Below, in pieces: positions 43,968-53,102 of a stretch of 64,000 nucleotides of DNA. Below the pieces are notes generated by a model. That model saw only the letters and a program-made list of their open reading frames with translations. It made no database searches and was not told the DNA's origin. The translations under genes were made by a program, and so were the position numbers. The stretch lies in NCBI RefSeq assembly GCF_016406105.1, contig NZ_CP066308.1:941501-1005500 (forward strand), read 5' to 3'. The DNA comes from Brevibacillus composti. GTDB lineage: Bacteria; Bacillota; Bacilli; Brevibacillales; Brevibacillaceae. How positions within the stretch are numbered: position 1 is the stretch's first letter; each line of letters starts with the position of its first letter.

Positions 43968-44522
43968 TTACGGATCCATGATGACGGAGAAGTGAATGAT
44001 TTCGAGAATGATGGAGGTTCCTGCGTAGATCGTTCCTCCCATCGCGTTCAGTGTTAAAGCATTGGCACTGATTCGGCTCAAGCTAGATTTTTGCAAGATT
44101 CCGTTCAGGAAGAGGCTGCTGTAACTGCTCGGACCAAGCGTGACAAATTCAGTTACGGGTTGTCCCTGATCGTTTGTAAATTGTGTTGCCGGGATGGTAA
44201 CGGGGCTGTTCAATTGAATATCAGTAGGGGACAGATAAAAATAGCGGTTCACTTCCGGCAGCACGGTTAGGGTGCCGACAGATCCGCCAGGTCCTGCAGG
44301 CCCCGGAGGCCCTTGAGGCCCCGAAGACCCCGAAGGCCCCTGCAAACCCTGAGGCCCCGGCTTGCCAGGTGGTCCAGCTGGTCCGGGCGGGGCATTCACG
44401 ATGATTTTCGGAGGACAGGAGAAGTATACGGTTTTTATCGCGCCTTTCTTTGTGCGAGGACATCGAAGCACGGTTCTCTTCCTGTTTTTATGACGAGGCC
44501 GCTTTGAACGTCGACATCGCAT
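43968..44522 (-). CDS. Collagen-like protein with C-terminal DUF4183 domain
   Basis: 184 residues. A basic N-terminus (MRCRRSKRPRHKNRKR), then PPKIIVNAP, then about eleven Gly-X-Y triplets (GPAGPPGKPGPQGLQG..., residues 46-81), then a DUF4183 domain (TQFTNDQGQPV...YSSLFLNGILQ...GTSIILEII). Collagen-like stalks with globular tips are typical of exosporium and spore-surface filaments (BclA-like). A GGGAGGTG site lies 5 bases before ATG 44522. Likely a spore-surface component, inferred from family and neighbour. Confidence 0.8.
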   Translation of the reverse strand: MRCRRSKRPRHKNRKRTVLRCPRTKKGAIKTVYFSCPPKIIVNAPPGPAGPPGKPGPQGLQGPSGSSGPQGPPGPAGPGGSVGTLTVLPEVNRYFYLSPTDIQLNSPVTIPATQFTNDQGQPVTEFVTLGPSSYSSLFLNGILQKSSLSRISANALTLNAMGGTIYAGTSIILEIIHFSVIMDP

Positions 44523-44547
44523 CCAAACACCTCCCGATTCCATTGCT

Positions 44548-44556
44548 TACGTTATG
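44548..44556 (-). promoter_or_regulatory. Sigma-K-like -10 element before the collagen-like gene
   Basis: Minus strand CATAACGTA matches CATANNNTA, 25 bases before the start codon. No clear -35 AC element at the right distance was found. Confidence 0.35.
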
Positions 44557-44770
44557 CTACGTTAATGAACGGCAGGAGGCTTTCGACGGCCAGCGACAGA
44601 CAAGCGGTCGCACGAAAAATAGGCCAATGAAAGACGATGGAGATGCATGGGCGGATGGGATGACTGGACAGGGGATAGGGGAAGGGAGAAACTGGCGATG
44701 CTCAGCGGGAAGACGGGAGTCCTTAGGTGTCATTTATGAAACGTGTACAATTGATTTTTCCCTCAGAACC

Positions 44771-45490
44771 TTAATCCAACAGTTGAATTCTCATCCGTTT
44801 TTTCGTGGCACCTTTATTTTGAATTTTTACAATGGAAAAATCGCCAATTTCAGATGTGTTGTTTACATGAGTTCCGCCGCAAGCCTGCTCATCTATCTGA
44901 TCAATTTCGACGACGCGTATTTCAGTTAGGGAAGCAGGGAGTATGTTCAGATACGTTTTAAGGATGCCTGCATTTTGCTCTGCTTCTCTTCTGCTCATTG
45001 TTTTTGTGCGGACCTGTTGAGGCTGTATGAATGCCTCCTTCAGCGATTTTTCTATATGTTCAAACGGGATGACGGATACTATTTCGGGAGAAAAGGCCAA
45101 TTCTAATCTCGCGTGGTCCGCCTCGATTTGACTGCTGGTCGCTAAAGCGCCGTACTGTTGATAGAAATATCCTGAAATCATATGCAATAATGTGTGATAC
45201 TTCATATTCTGATATCGCCAAGGCCAGTCAATCTCCATACGGACTTCTTGTTGGGTGCACTGCAATTGACGGTTTAATTCATGGACAATCTGGCCGTCTA
45301 TTTTTTTTGCGTTTACTACTTCATAGATCTCCCCAAATTGCTTAATGATGCCACGATCACAAGGTTGTCCCCCGCCGCCCGGATAAAAAACAGTTTGATT
45401 GCATACTACAAATCGTTCTTGTATGGATAGAATATTTGCCGTACATTCTTTTCGATAACTATTCTCTGCATATAACTCTATCGTTGTCAT
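44771..45490 (-). CDS. AlaX-type alanyl-tRNA editing protein
   Basis: 239 residues, trans-editing domain that hydrolyses mischarged Ser/Gly-tRNA-Ala. Zinc ligands are His99/His103 in HTLLH and Cys/His in ACGGTH (near 207-210), with the PGGGGQPCD loop at 38-46. No aminoacylation domain. Its ATG overlaps the upstream threonine-aldolase stop (4 bases), so translation is coupled. Confidence 0.9.
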   Translation of the reverse strand: MTTIELYAENSYRKECTANILSIQERFVVCNQTVFYPGGGGQPCDRGIIKQFGEIYEVVNAKKIDGQIVHELNRQLQCTQQEVRMEIDWPWRYQNMKYHTLLHMISGYFYQQYGALATSSQIEADHARLELAFSPEIVSVIPFEHIEKSLKEAFIQPQQVRTKTMSRREAEQNAGILKTYLNILPASLTEIRVVEIDQIDEQACGGTHVNNTSEIGDFSIVKIQNKGATKKRMRIQLLD

Positions 45491-46542
45491 TCAGGCCACC
45501 AGTCCCCTTGCAATGCCTTAATATCCGCGGTCAGCATGTCGACATGTTCTTTTTTCGTGGACCAACTTGTACAAAATCTCACAGCAGTGTGTGCATCATC
45601 GACTTTTTCCCAAAACGAAAATGAATACTTTTTGCCCAATTCCTTCAATACCTCATCCGGTAAAATGGGAAACTGCTGATTGGTTGGAGAATCATACCGG
45701 AAAGAAAAACCTTTTTCAGCGAATGCCTCTCGAATCATCATCGCCATTTCTACGGCATGATGCGAAATTTCATAGTACAAACCATCTTCAAACAAGGTTT
45801 CAAATTGGATCCCCAATAATCTCCCCTTAGCAAGTAACCCTCCCTTTTGCTTGATCAAATACCGAAAATCTTTTTTAAGGTCATCATTTATGATGACGAC
45901 TGCTTCCCCAAACAATGCTCCAACTTTCGTTCCCCCGATATAGAACACATCACAAAGTCTTGCAATATCCGCCAAGGATAGATCGCTGTCTTTTGCAGCC
46001 AGGCCATATCCTAATCTGGCTCCATCCAAAATCAGCGGCAAACCACATTCCCGGCAAACCTTGCTCAATTCTTCCAGTTCGGATTTACTGTAGATCGTTC
46101 CATTCTCGGTAGGGTGGGAGATGTAAACTAAGCCTGGCTGCACCATATGCTCATGAGTACCATCATTCCAATGAGCATCAAATCGTTCTTTTACCTGTTC
46201 TGCTTTAATTTTTCCATCATCACTCGGCAAAGTAAGCACTTTATGACCCGTAGCTTCAATCGCTCCCGTTTCATGTACGGCGATATGACCTGTCATGGCC
46301 GCAATTGCTCCCTGATGCGGGCGCAATATGGAGGCGATGATCGTCGTATTCGTTTGTGTTCCTCCAACTAAAAAGTGTACATCTGCATTCTCCACATCAC
46401 ACGCTTTTCGAATATACGCCCTGGCTTTTTCACAGTGTTCATCCATACCATATCCGGCTGTCTGCTCTTCATTGGTTTCCCATAACCGTTCCAGAATTCT
46501 CTTGTGAGCACCTTCTGTATAATCATTTTCAAATCGAATCAT
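45487..46542 (-). CDS. Threonine-aldolase-family PLP enzyme
   Basis: 351 residues of the beta-eliminating lyase / low-specificity threonine aldolase family. GGTQTNTT near 59, LILDGARLGYGL, and PLP lysine in IGGTKVGALFGE. It would cleave threonine (or allo-threonine/hydroxy-amino acid) to glycine and an aldehyde. It lies between a MarR regulator (no gap) and AlaX, suggesting an operon for serine/threonine-type amino acids. Confidence 0.88.
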   Translation of the reverse strand: MIRFENDYTEGAHKRILERLWETNEEQTAGYGMDEHCEKARAYIRKACDVENADVHFLVGGTQTNTTIIASILRPHQGAIAAMTGHIAVHETGAIEATGHKVLTLPSDDGKIKAEQVKERFDAHWNDGTHEHMVQPGLVYISHPTENGTIYSKSELEELSKVCRECGLPLILDGARLGYGLAAKDSDLSLADIARLCDVFYIGGTKVGALFGEAVVIINDDLKKDFRYLIKQKGGLLAKGRLLGIQFETLFEDGLYYEISHHAVEMAMMIREAFAEKGFSFRYDSPTNQQFPILPDEVLKELGKKYSFSFWEKVDDAHTAVRFCTSWSTKKEHVDMLTADIKALQGDWWPE

Positions 46543-46543
46543 C

Positions 46544-46987
46544 CTATATCCTCTCCGCCCGATCCAATTTCTTCTGTATGAACAGCATAGCCGCATGTAT
46601 TTCTTTCATTTCTTTTTCTGATAGACCTTGGAATAATCTCACAATTTGTTCATCAGATTTTTCATTGAGCTGATGAAACAGAGCGGTCCCTTTGGGTGTC
46701 AATCGAATCAGACTCGTTCTGCTATCTGAGGTCGAATTCTCCTTAGAAAGCAGTCCGTCTTTACTAAGCTTGGCAATGATTCTACTCATGTAGCTCCGAT
46801 CAATTTTAAGTTTGTCGACCAAATGGTTTGCAATACACTGCTCCATGAAACCAATCTCTAAAAGTACCCGTGCTTCCGTTAAAGAATATCCGGTTTCCAA
46901 TACATGCTTATCCAAGACTCCGAGTATATTCGTGTAAAACTGGTTGAATTTCCGTATATCCGCAATGATAGTTTTATTCAGATTCAT
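46544..46987 (-). CDS. MarR-family regulator
   Basis: 147 residues, winged helix with DNA-recognition region IANHLVDKLKIDRSYMSRIIAKLSKDG and wing SDSRTSLIRLTPKG. AAGGAGGG precedes ATG 46987. First gene of the aldolase-AlaX operon; two direct repeats at its promoter suggest autoregulation. Confidence 0.9.
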   Translation of the reverse strand: MNLNKTIIADIRKFNQFYTNILGVLDKHVLETGYSLTEARVLLEIGFMEQCIANHLVDKLKIDRSYMSRIIAKLSKDGLLSKENSTSDSRTSLIRLTPKGTALFHQLNEKSDEQIVRLFQGLSEKEMKEIHAAMLFIQKKLDRAERI

Positions 46988-47000
46988 GGCGCCCTCCTTT

Positions 47001-47055
47001 TTAGTGGATTCAGTCAACAAAACTTTACTTCATTTAGTGGACTGCGTCAACAAAA
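47001..47055 (-). promoter_or_regulatory. MarR operon promoter with two direct-repeat operators
   Basis: Minus strand -35 TTGACG (47045-47050), 17-base spacer, -10 TAAAGT (47022-47027). Two 22-bp copies of TTAGTGG(A/C-rich)GTCAACAAAA (plus-strand sense, 47001-47022 and 47034-47055), spaced 33 bp (three helical turns), overlap the -35 and flank the -10. Each contains TTAGTGGA and GTCAACAAAA. Confidence 0.6.
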
Positions 47056-47156
47056 AAACGATATGTAGCGGACCATATCCTGTCCAATAGCGTAAGGAGG
47101 CTGCCAGATGATCGGCAGCCTCCATGTACTGACATCCTTTTTCGGCGAGACCAAAG

Positions 47157-47525
47157 CTACACATTTTCTGAGTTCTTTCGTTTCAGTAAGACCTCTTTTT
47201 CGTACATCTCTCCCCAATCCCGCATGAGGTAGAGAATCGGTTTTAATGTTTCGCCAAAAGAAGTAAGAGAATATTCAACTTTTGGAGGAATCTCACGATA
47301 TATTTCACGATGTACGATACCATCTTGCTCCAGTTCCCGAAGTTGCAGCGTTAACATGCGTTTTGTTGTAGCGGGCATAAGTCTTCCTAACTCGTTAAAA
47401 CGTTTCGGTCCGGAAATTAAGTTATATAATATTTTGGCTTTCCATTTGCCGCCGATCACATCTACTGTAATTGCAACAGGACAAGCCTGGGTATCAGGAC
47501 ACTTTTCTGTTTTAACATCCTTCAT
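47157..47525 (-). CDS. HxlR-family regulator
   Basis: 122 residues with the HxlR winged helix (IGGKWKAKILYNLISGPKRFNELGRLMPATTKRMLTLQLRELE) and N-terminal cysteines (CPDTQACPV), which in YodB/HypR-type members sense thiol-reactive electrophiles or disulfide stress. Divergent from a quinone reductase gene, which it likely controls. Confidence 0.88.
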   Translation of the reverse strand: MKDVKTEKCPDTQACPVAITVDVIGGKWKAKILYNLISGPKRFNELGRLMPATTKRMLTLQLRELEQDGIVHREIYREIPPKVEYSLTSFGETLKPILYLMRDWGEMYEKEVLLKRKNSENV

Positions 47526-47600
47526 CGTAACACCCCAATCTTTATAAGTATCAAATTGTATCCTATATGACAAATTTCATCCTATTCATCAAAAATGTGC

Positions 47601-47630
47601 GTACTTTTCATTTTATGTTATATAAAGTAC
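47601..47630. promoter_or_regulatory. Candidate HxlR operator
   Basis: Inverted repeat GTACTTT/AAAGTAC (7 bp arms, 16-base centre) in the AT-rich region between the divergent HxlR and quinone-reductase genes. Confidence 0.4.
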
Positions 47631-47788
47631 CATTGGATTTGCAAATAAAAGACTGAATGTTTCTGCTTATCGCGCAATTCTCCTGTTTAACAGGCAATGT
47701 ACGGATCACCTAGACATAGAGGAGAGAAGAGGATTCGATCATGCATGAACCTATTTTTAGGTAAAACAGATAAAAAGGAGTGACTTGA

Positions 47789-48787
47789 ATGAAAGCGCAA
47801 ATTATTCAATCTTTTGGTGCACCATCTGTATTTCAATATCAGGAAATTTCAAAACCTGAACGGAAACCTGGGCATGTACTTATTCAAGTAAAGGCTACAA
47901 GTGTTAATCCGATTGATACGAAAGTTCGCGCTGGTATAGTGCCTGCCGTTGCCCCCGAGTTTCCAGCAGTATTGCATGGAGATGTGGCAGGTGTGGTAGC
48001 TGCAGTGGGGGAAGGAGTAACTGAGTTTAAAATCGGAGATGAAGTGTTTGGATGCGCGGGTGGATTTAGGGGGACTGACGGCGGTGCACTTGCAGAGTTT
48101 ATGTTGGCAGATGCCGATCTGCTTGCTCATAAACCAAAAAATTTGACGATGGAAGAAGCTGCTTCTTTGCCGCTTGTTTCCATTACCGCTTGGGAAGCAT
48201 TATTTAACCGCGCAAGGCTTTTACCTGGACAAGAAATTTTGATCCATGGCGCCACCGGAGGCGTAGGACACGTCGCCATCCAACTGGCCAAATGGGGAGG
48301 TGCAACAGTCTATACGACTGCCTCTTCGCAAGAGAAGCTGGAGATTGGCGCGCGCCTTGGTGCTGATGTAACGATTAATTATCGAGAAGAAAGCGTTCAC
48401 GACTATGTACAAAAATATACAAACGGAAAAGGATTTGCCGTCGTGTTTGACACGGTCGGGGGTGAAAATCTTGATCGCTCTTTTGAGGCGGCAGCGGTAC
48501 ATGGAACGGTAATCGCCATCGCTGCTCGTTCGACCCATGACCTCTCTCCGGTGCATTCGAAGGGACTATCTCTTCATGTTACCTTTATGTTGTTGAAGAT
48601 ACTAAATAAGGACATGCGTAAACAATATGGAGAAATTTTGAAGAAGGTAGCCGGGGTGGTTGAGGAAGGGAAACTGCGTCCGCTATTGGATTCAAACATT
48701 TTTACATTTGATGAAGTGTCAAAAGCCCATGAGTACATGGAGTCTGGCAAGGCGATCGGAAAAATTGTTTTGAAAAATAGCTGGTAA
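47789..48787 (+). CDS. NADPH:quinone reductase-like MDR enzyme
   Basis: 332-residue zinc-independent medium-chain reductase: catalytic-type N-domain (NPIDTKVRAG) and NADP Rossmann motif HGATGGVGHVAIQLAKW near 155. It reduces quinones or other electrophilic enones. AAAGGAG precedes the ATG. Control by the HxlR gene upstream fits electrophile defence. Confidence 0.9.
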   Translation: MKAQIIQSFGAPSVFQYQEISKPERKPGHVLIQVKATSVNPIDTKVRAGIVPAVAPEFPAVLHGDVAGVVAAVGEGVTEFKIGDEVFGCAGGFRGTDGGALAEFMLADADLLAHKPKNLTMEEAASLPLVSITAWEALFNRARLLPGQEILIHGATGGVGHVAIQLAKWGGATVYTTASSQEKLEIGARLGADVTINYREESVHDYVQKYTNGKGFAVVFDTVGGENLDRSFEAAAVHGTVIAIAARSTHDLSPVHSKGLSLHVTFMLLKILNKDMRKQYGEILKKVAGVVEEGKLRPLLDSNIFTFDEVSKAHEYMESGKAIGKIVLKNSW

Positions 48788-48820
48788 TAGTACCGCAAAT
48801 TTGAAATGTCTTGACAGCAC

Positions 48821-48881
48821 AGCTTGGCGGAGCACGCCGACGCTGGGAGCGTCGAGCCGGAAAATCTTGCAGACAGTGAAA
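48821..48881 (+). pseudogene. Remnant of the gene paralogous to 53916
   Basis: In frame the bases encode SLAEHADAGSVEPENLADSE, matching SLAEHAGDGTVEPEKQ in the C-terminal half of the small protein at 53916-54083. The upstream half and start are absent (TGA precedes) and the frame runs through a hairpin downstream. Confidence 0.6.
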
Positions 48882-48900
48882 CTAATAAGAATCAGTTAAG

Positions 48901-48944
48901 CGGCCTTCGTCCAGAATTTGATGGGACGAAAGGCCGTTTCCTTT
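48901..48944 (+). terminator. Terminator after the quinone-reductase region
   Basis: CGGCCTTCGTCC/GGGACGAAAGGCCG stem followed by TTTCCTTTT. Confidence 0.65.
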
Positions 48945-49110
48945 TGCATGAAATCGCTCGTTATTCTTTCCGTTTCTGTGTTCAAGTGCAAAGCTGGCTT
49001 CATACTCCCGAGCGAACGAAATGAAACATCTGTTTTATTCAGACGTCTGTATAGAGGAAATCAAAGGAAAAGCCAGTATTGAGGCGAGGAAGAAGATAGG
49101 GAGGCTGCGT

Positions 49111-49506
49111 ATGCGTACGATGTTACTCTTGGCACTGCTGCTGGCAGGGGGAGCCCTTCTTTTTACCAAAGGGCTGTATGTTGAATGGGCAGAAATGATC
49201 GTCGTCGTGTTGGCGTCCTGTATGATTGCGGTTATCATCCATGCCGCGTACGGAAAACGGAATGGTTTTTCTCGAATTCTGGCTGCGTTCAGTGCATTTG
49301 GACTTTATTGGGCTTTTTCCCTGTTTGATCTCACCAGCGATCACTATTTGTACTACCTTCCTCAGGAGGGAGTATTTTATGATGGCAGACCCTTGACCCT
49401 GGGGGAAAAAATGAATGAATTTGTTGATGATCTCTTTGTATGGAGCTGGGTTGCTCCATTGGTGTCGGGGAGTCTCTCGCTTCTGTTTGCAAGGAGCAAG
49501 ACGTGA
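49111..49506 (+). CDS. Hypothetical membrane protein
   Basis: 131 residues with about four hydrophobic segments and a polar region (LPQEGVFYDGRPLTLGEKMNEF) before the last helix. GGGAGG 6 bases before ATG 49111 fixes the start. Family unknown. Confidence 0.65.
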   Translation: MRTMLLLALLLAGGALLFTKGLYVEWAEMIVVVLASCMIAVIIHAAYGKRNGFSRILAAFSAFGLYWAFSLFDLTSDHYLYYLPQEGVFYDGRPLTLGEKMNEFVDDLFVWSWVAPLVSGSLSLLFARSKT

Positions 49507-49659
49507 AGTTGACTGCGGGAAAGCACCAGCACCCGTTATTTGGGAAATGAATTTCTGCTTTGCGGGCTTGGAAAAAAGCAGATGAGCGTGCTATCCTGAC
49601 AGCAAGTCGGGACCCGATCGGATAAAAAACGTCTTACGACAGACAAACAGGAGGGACAG

Positions 49660-50250
49660 ATGATCGACACCCATCCAACAACAGACACGCTCATCCTCGT
49701 GGTTCATGAAATTTACGGCCAAAACTCCCACATGATGCATGTTTGCCAGCAATTGACAGCGGCAGGTTATGCGGTCCTGTGCCCCAATCTATTGGAGCGG
49801 GAGTCTCCGTATGAATACGCGGAAGAAGCAGAGGCCTACCGCAGCTTTATGGAAAACGTGGGGTTTTTGCGGGCCGCAGAAAAAATAAAGAGCGTGCTGC
49901 GAGAGCAAAAAGGACGTTACGCTCGTGTGTTTCTCGTCGGATACAGCGCCGGCGCGACGGTAAGCTGGCTCTTGAGCGAAGAAGAGGGACTCGCCGGCAT
50001 CGTGGGATTTTACGGTTCGCGGATTCGGAACTATCCGGACCAATCGCCGCGGTGTCCGGCCCTGCTTTTCTTTCCGGAAGAGGAGCGGTCCTTTGATGTG
50101 GACGAGTTGATCGCGCAATTGTCCGGGAGAGAGATGGTGAAGGTCTGCCAGTTGGCCGGCCGGCACGGATTCAGCGACCCGTATTCTCCTGCATACCAAG
50201 AGTCTTCGGCAAGGCAAGCGCACGAAAAGATGCTTCGTTTTATTTTATAA
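49660..50250 (+). CDS. Dienelactone-hydrolase-like alpha/beta hydrolase
   Basis: 196 residues. HEIYGQN (near 17) and YSAGATVSWLL nucleophile elbow (Ser rather than the Cys of true dienelactone hydrolase), and GRHGF with the catalytic His. Substrate unknown. AGGAGGG precedes the ATG. It converges with the MocR gene, overlapping by six bases. Confidence 0.82.
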   Translation: MIDTHPTTDTLILVVHEIYGQNSHMMHVCQQLTAAGYAVLCPNLLERESPYEYAEEAEAYRSFMENVGFLRAAEKIKSVLREQKGRYARVFLVGYSAGATVSWLLSEEEGLAGIVGFYGSRIRNYPDQSPRCPALLFFPEEERSFDVDELIAQLSGREMVKVCQLAGRHGFSDPYSPAYQESSARQAHEKMLRFIL

Positions 50251-51624
50251 CCAAGCCTTTTTTAAGAGCTTCACGCCAAGCCGGATTTCCTCACATGACA
50301 AATTATTAAAACCAAGTCTCACCATCGGTCTATCGGTTTTGTTTTTAATGAAGAAAGGCGAGGTAGGATAGACCTTCACCCCCTGAATGGACGCTTGTTG
50401 AATGAGCCAATCTTCTGAACGCTCCAAGTGTACCTTGACTAACACGTACAAACCGGACTGCTCGCCAATAATGGATATATGTTCCCCGAAATGATTCCTT
50501 AATGCAAAAACCAAGTCCTGCATCTTTCGTTTATAGACGAGACGCATGCGTTTGATATGGCGATTCCATTCGCCTTCTTCCATAAACTTCGCCATGGCGA
50601 ATTGGCTAAGCAGTGAAGTGGTGCTCTCGAAAGGTGTGAATTGAGTTTTGTAGCTGGTTAAAAGTGGCTGCGGCAGCACCATATAACTGAGGCGAATTCC
50701 CGGCAGAAAGCATTTTGAGAAATTTCCCAGATAGATCACTCTCGTAGAATCGATGGAAGCGAGAGCGGGAAATGGTTGCTGGGTATAGCGAAATTCACTG
50801 TCATAATCGTCTTCGATAATATATCCCTGCATCTTGTTTGCCCAATGGATCAGGGCATGCCTTTGTTGTATGGACATGCTTACCCCGTATGGACTGTGAT
50901 GGGACGGCGCCACATAGATCAGCCGCGATTTTCTGCGCTCCAAATGTGAAAAATCGGCACCTGTCTCATACACGGGCAGGGTTTCAAGCGCAAAGCCGTT
51001 TAATCGAAAAGCTTCCCGAGCGCCGTCATAACCGGGGTCCTCCACGATAATGCCAGAAAAATCACGTTTCAGGACAAGACCGAGATACACCAGCATTTGC
51101 TGGGTGCTGCTTCCGATGATGATCGCATCTGGATCTGTTCTCACCCCGCGAGACTGGAGCAGATATGCCGCGATTTGTTCGCGCAGGCACCTTTCGCCAA
51201 AAGGCTCCCCGTATCGAAAGCTGTCCTTTTCCGACAATACTTGGTTCGAGATCCTCCTCCACGTCTTTACAGGGAAGTGCGATTGATCGACGACGTCTGC
51301 GCGGAAATCAATGCGCACAGGCGGCACCGTCTCTGTTTGCTTATGCGTAAAAGAGCTGCGAGCCTCTTGAAACAAAAGGGGCTCAATTTCATTTGCAAAA
51401 TACCCTTTTCGGCCCTCTCCCCGAATATACCCTTCAGCAACAAGCTGTTCATATGCCATTAATGTTGTATTGCGGCTTACCTGTAAGGAATCGGCAAGTT
51501 GACGGATGGAGGGCAATGGCTCATCCGCTTTGATGTCGCCCTGCTCAATAAATGATTTCAATTTCTCGTAGATTTGTTTGTATTTGGGAGAGCGATCGTG
51601 GAAGGTAAAAATCGTATTTTTCAT
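50245..51624 (-). CDS. MocR/PdxR-type GntR-aminotransferase regulator
   Basis: 459 residues: N-terminal GntR winged helix (ADEPLPSIRQLADSLQVSRNTTLMAYEQLVAEG) fused to a fold-type I aminotransferase domain with the PLP lysine in NFSKCFLPGIRLSY. Such regulators sense PLP or amino-compounds. It is divergent from PaiB and LysE genes and likely controls them. ATG 51624 follows GGGGAGG. Confidence 0.92.
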   Translation of the reverse strand: MKNTIFTFHDRSPKYKQIYEKLKSFIEQGDIKADEPLPSIRQLADSLQVSRNTTLMAYEQLVAEGYIRGEGRKGYFANEIEPLLFQEARSSFTHKQTETVPPVRIDFRADVVDQSHFPVKTWRRISNQVLSEKDSFRYGEPFGERCLREQIAAYLLQSRGVRTDPDAIIIGSSTQQMLVYLGLVLKRDFSGIIVEDPGYDGAREAFRLNGFALETLPVYETGADFSHLERRKSRLIYVAPSHHSPYGVSMSIQQRHALIHWANKMQGYIIEDDYDSEFRYTQQPFPALASIDSTRVIYLGNFSKCFLPGIRLSYMVLPQPLLTSYKTQFTPFESTTSLLSQFAMAKFMEEGEWNRHIKRMRLVYKRKMQDLVFALRNHFGEHISIIGEQSGLYVLVKVHLERSEDWLIQQASIQGVKVYPTSPFFIKNKTDRPMVRLGFNNLSCEEIRLGVKLLKKAWL

Positions 51625-51635
51625 TTGCACCTCCC

Positions 51636-51679
51636 CTGACATGCGCATTTTTTTAATATTGTACCTTTTTAAATGTCAG
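51636..51679. promoter_or_regulatory. Inverted repeat in the MocR-PaiB intergenic region
   Basis: CTGACAT (51636-51642) and ATGTCAG (51673-51679), perfect 7-bp arms 30 bases apart, suitably placed as a MocR operator. Confidence 0.4.
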
Positions 51680-51747
51680 TTTGACTACTATCATACCGTG
51701 TAAAGGATATCTGTTGTATGTCAAAAAGAGGATAGAGGAGAATTCAA

Positions 51748-52365
51748 ATGTACATCCCCGAGCATTTTACAATGAAAGACGCAACGGCTGCCTACCATGT
51801 CATACAGGAGAACAGTTTCGCAACATTGTTTTCCATTCATCAAGGAATGCCGTTCGCCACACATTTGCCTCTGCTATTAAATAAGGACAAAACCTGTTTG
51901 TACGGTCATGTTGCCCGTTCGAACCCGCAGTGGAGGGATATTCAAAATCAGTCAGTGTTAGCCGTGTTCCATGGTCCTCATTGTTATATCTCTCCCTCTT
52001 GGTATGAGACCAATCAAGCAGTGCCAACATGGAATTATGTGACCGTACATGTTTACGGAGAAGTTGAGCTGATCCGGGATGAGCAGGAGTTAATGCGTTC
52101 CTTGGATGAGATGGTACGGAAATATGAAGCGCCTGACAGTTCTTACCGCTTGCAGGATGTAGATGCCGAATTGCTCAGTGGCATGAACAAAGGGATACAA
52201 GGATTCAAAATAAAAATCGAGAGGATAGAAGGGAAAGCAAAGTTAAGTCAAAACCACTCCTCGCACAGGCAAGAGCGCGTTATCAAACAGTTGGAACAGA
52301 TTCCCCTGACAAACGAGCAACAAATAGCCTCCTTGATGAAAGCGAACCTTACAAACAAAGGGTAA
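51748..52365 (+). CDS. PaiB-type FMN-binding regulator-like protein
   Basis: 205 residues of the PaiB family ([11 protein letters not shown] start; [37 protein letters not shown]). In B. subtilis PaiB affects sporulation and protease genes; the fold binds flavin. AGAGGAG precedes the ATG. Probably co-transcribed with the LysE-type exporter downstream. Confidence 0.9.
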   Translation: MYIPEHFTMKDATAAYHVIQENSFATLFSIHQGMPFATHLPLLLNKDKTCLYGHVARSNPQWRDIQNQSVLAVFHGPHCYISPSWYETNQAVPTWNYVTVHVYGEVELIRDEQELMRSLDEMVRKYEAPDSSYRLQDVDAELLSGMNKGIQGFKIKIERIEGKAKLSQNHSSHRQERVIKQLEQIPLTNEQQIASLMKANLTNKG

Positions 52366-52429
52366 CCTTGCTTTCACCAACCCAGGAGGAGCCCATCATG
52401 TGCAAAATGACAACAAGGAGTTGCATACC

Positions 52430-53068
52430 ATGGCGTTTTCAACGATTTGGCTGTTTATCATTGCTGCTGCCACATTGCTAATCATTCCTGGACCGGCTGT
52501 GTTCTATATTATGGCGCGGAGCATCGATCAAGGGAAGAAAGCGGGCCTGGTCTCCGTCCTGGGAGTATCTCTTGGCGGTTCTGTTCACGTTTTGGCGGGA
52601 GCAATTGGCGTTTCTGCGATCCTGATGACATCCGCAACCGCCTTTACTGTCGTCAAATACCTGGGTGCGGCTTATCTGATCTATCTGGGGTGTAAGACTT
52701 TATTTTCTGCAGCGGATGGCACGACTTCCGACATTCCCAAAGCCCCTCGCAAAAAATTGATAAAGATTTTTTACGAATCAGCACTGGTAGAAGTATTGAA
52801 TCCGAAGACAGCACTCTTTTTTTTAGCCTTCTTTCCGCAATTCATTTCACCTTCTGCCGGATCAGTCAGCGTCCAATTTTTGCTATTGGGAACGATATTT
52901 ATTATTCTGGCTTTTATAAGTGATGGTCTGTATGCCGTGCTTGCAGCAAGCATCAGGAAGCGAATTGTGGGCAGCAAAGCGAGTGCCAAGTTGATGAATC
53001 GGATAACCGGTTATTTTTATATCGCTTTAGGGGTATTTTCCGCCTTTGCGAGCCCCACCAAAACCTAA
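52430..53068 (+). CDS. LysE/RhtB-family amino-acid exporter
   Basis: 212 residues, about six membrane helices, with the N-terminal motif IIPGPAVFYIMARSIDQGKKAGLVSVLGVSLG typical of the RhtB group. It exports an amino acid such as threonine or homoserine. ATG 52430 has AAGGAG 9 bases upstream; a GTG at 52400 with AGGAGG is an alternative. Confidence 0.88.
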   Translation: MAFSTIWLFIIAAATLLIIPGPAVFYIMARSIDQGKKAGLVSVLGVSLGGSVHVLAGAIGVSAILMTSATAFTVVKYLGAAYLIYLGCKTLFSAADGTTSDIPKAPRKKLIKIFYESALVEVLNPKTALFFLAFFPQFISPSAGSVSVQFLLLGTIFIILAFISDGLYAVLAASIRKRIVGSKASAKLMNRITGYFYIALGVFSAFASPTKT

Positions 53069-53102
53069 TCGTGTGATGAAAAATGAAAGGGAGAGACAGA
53101 TT

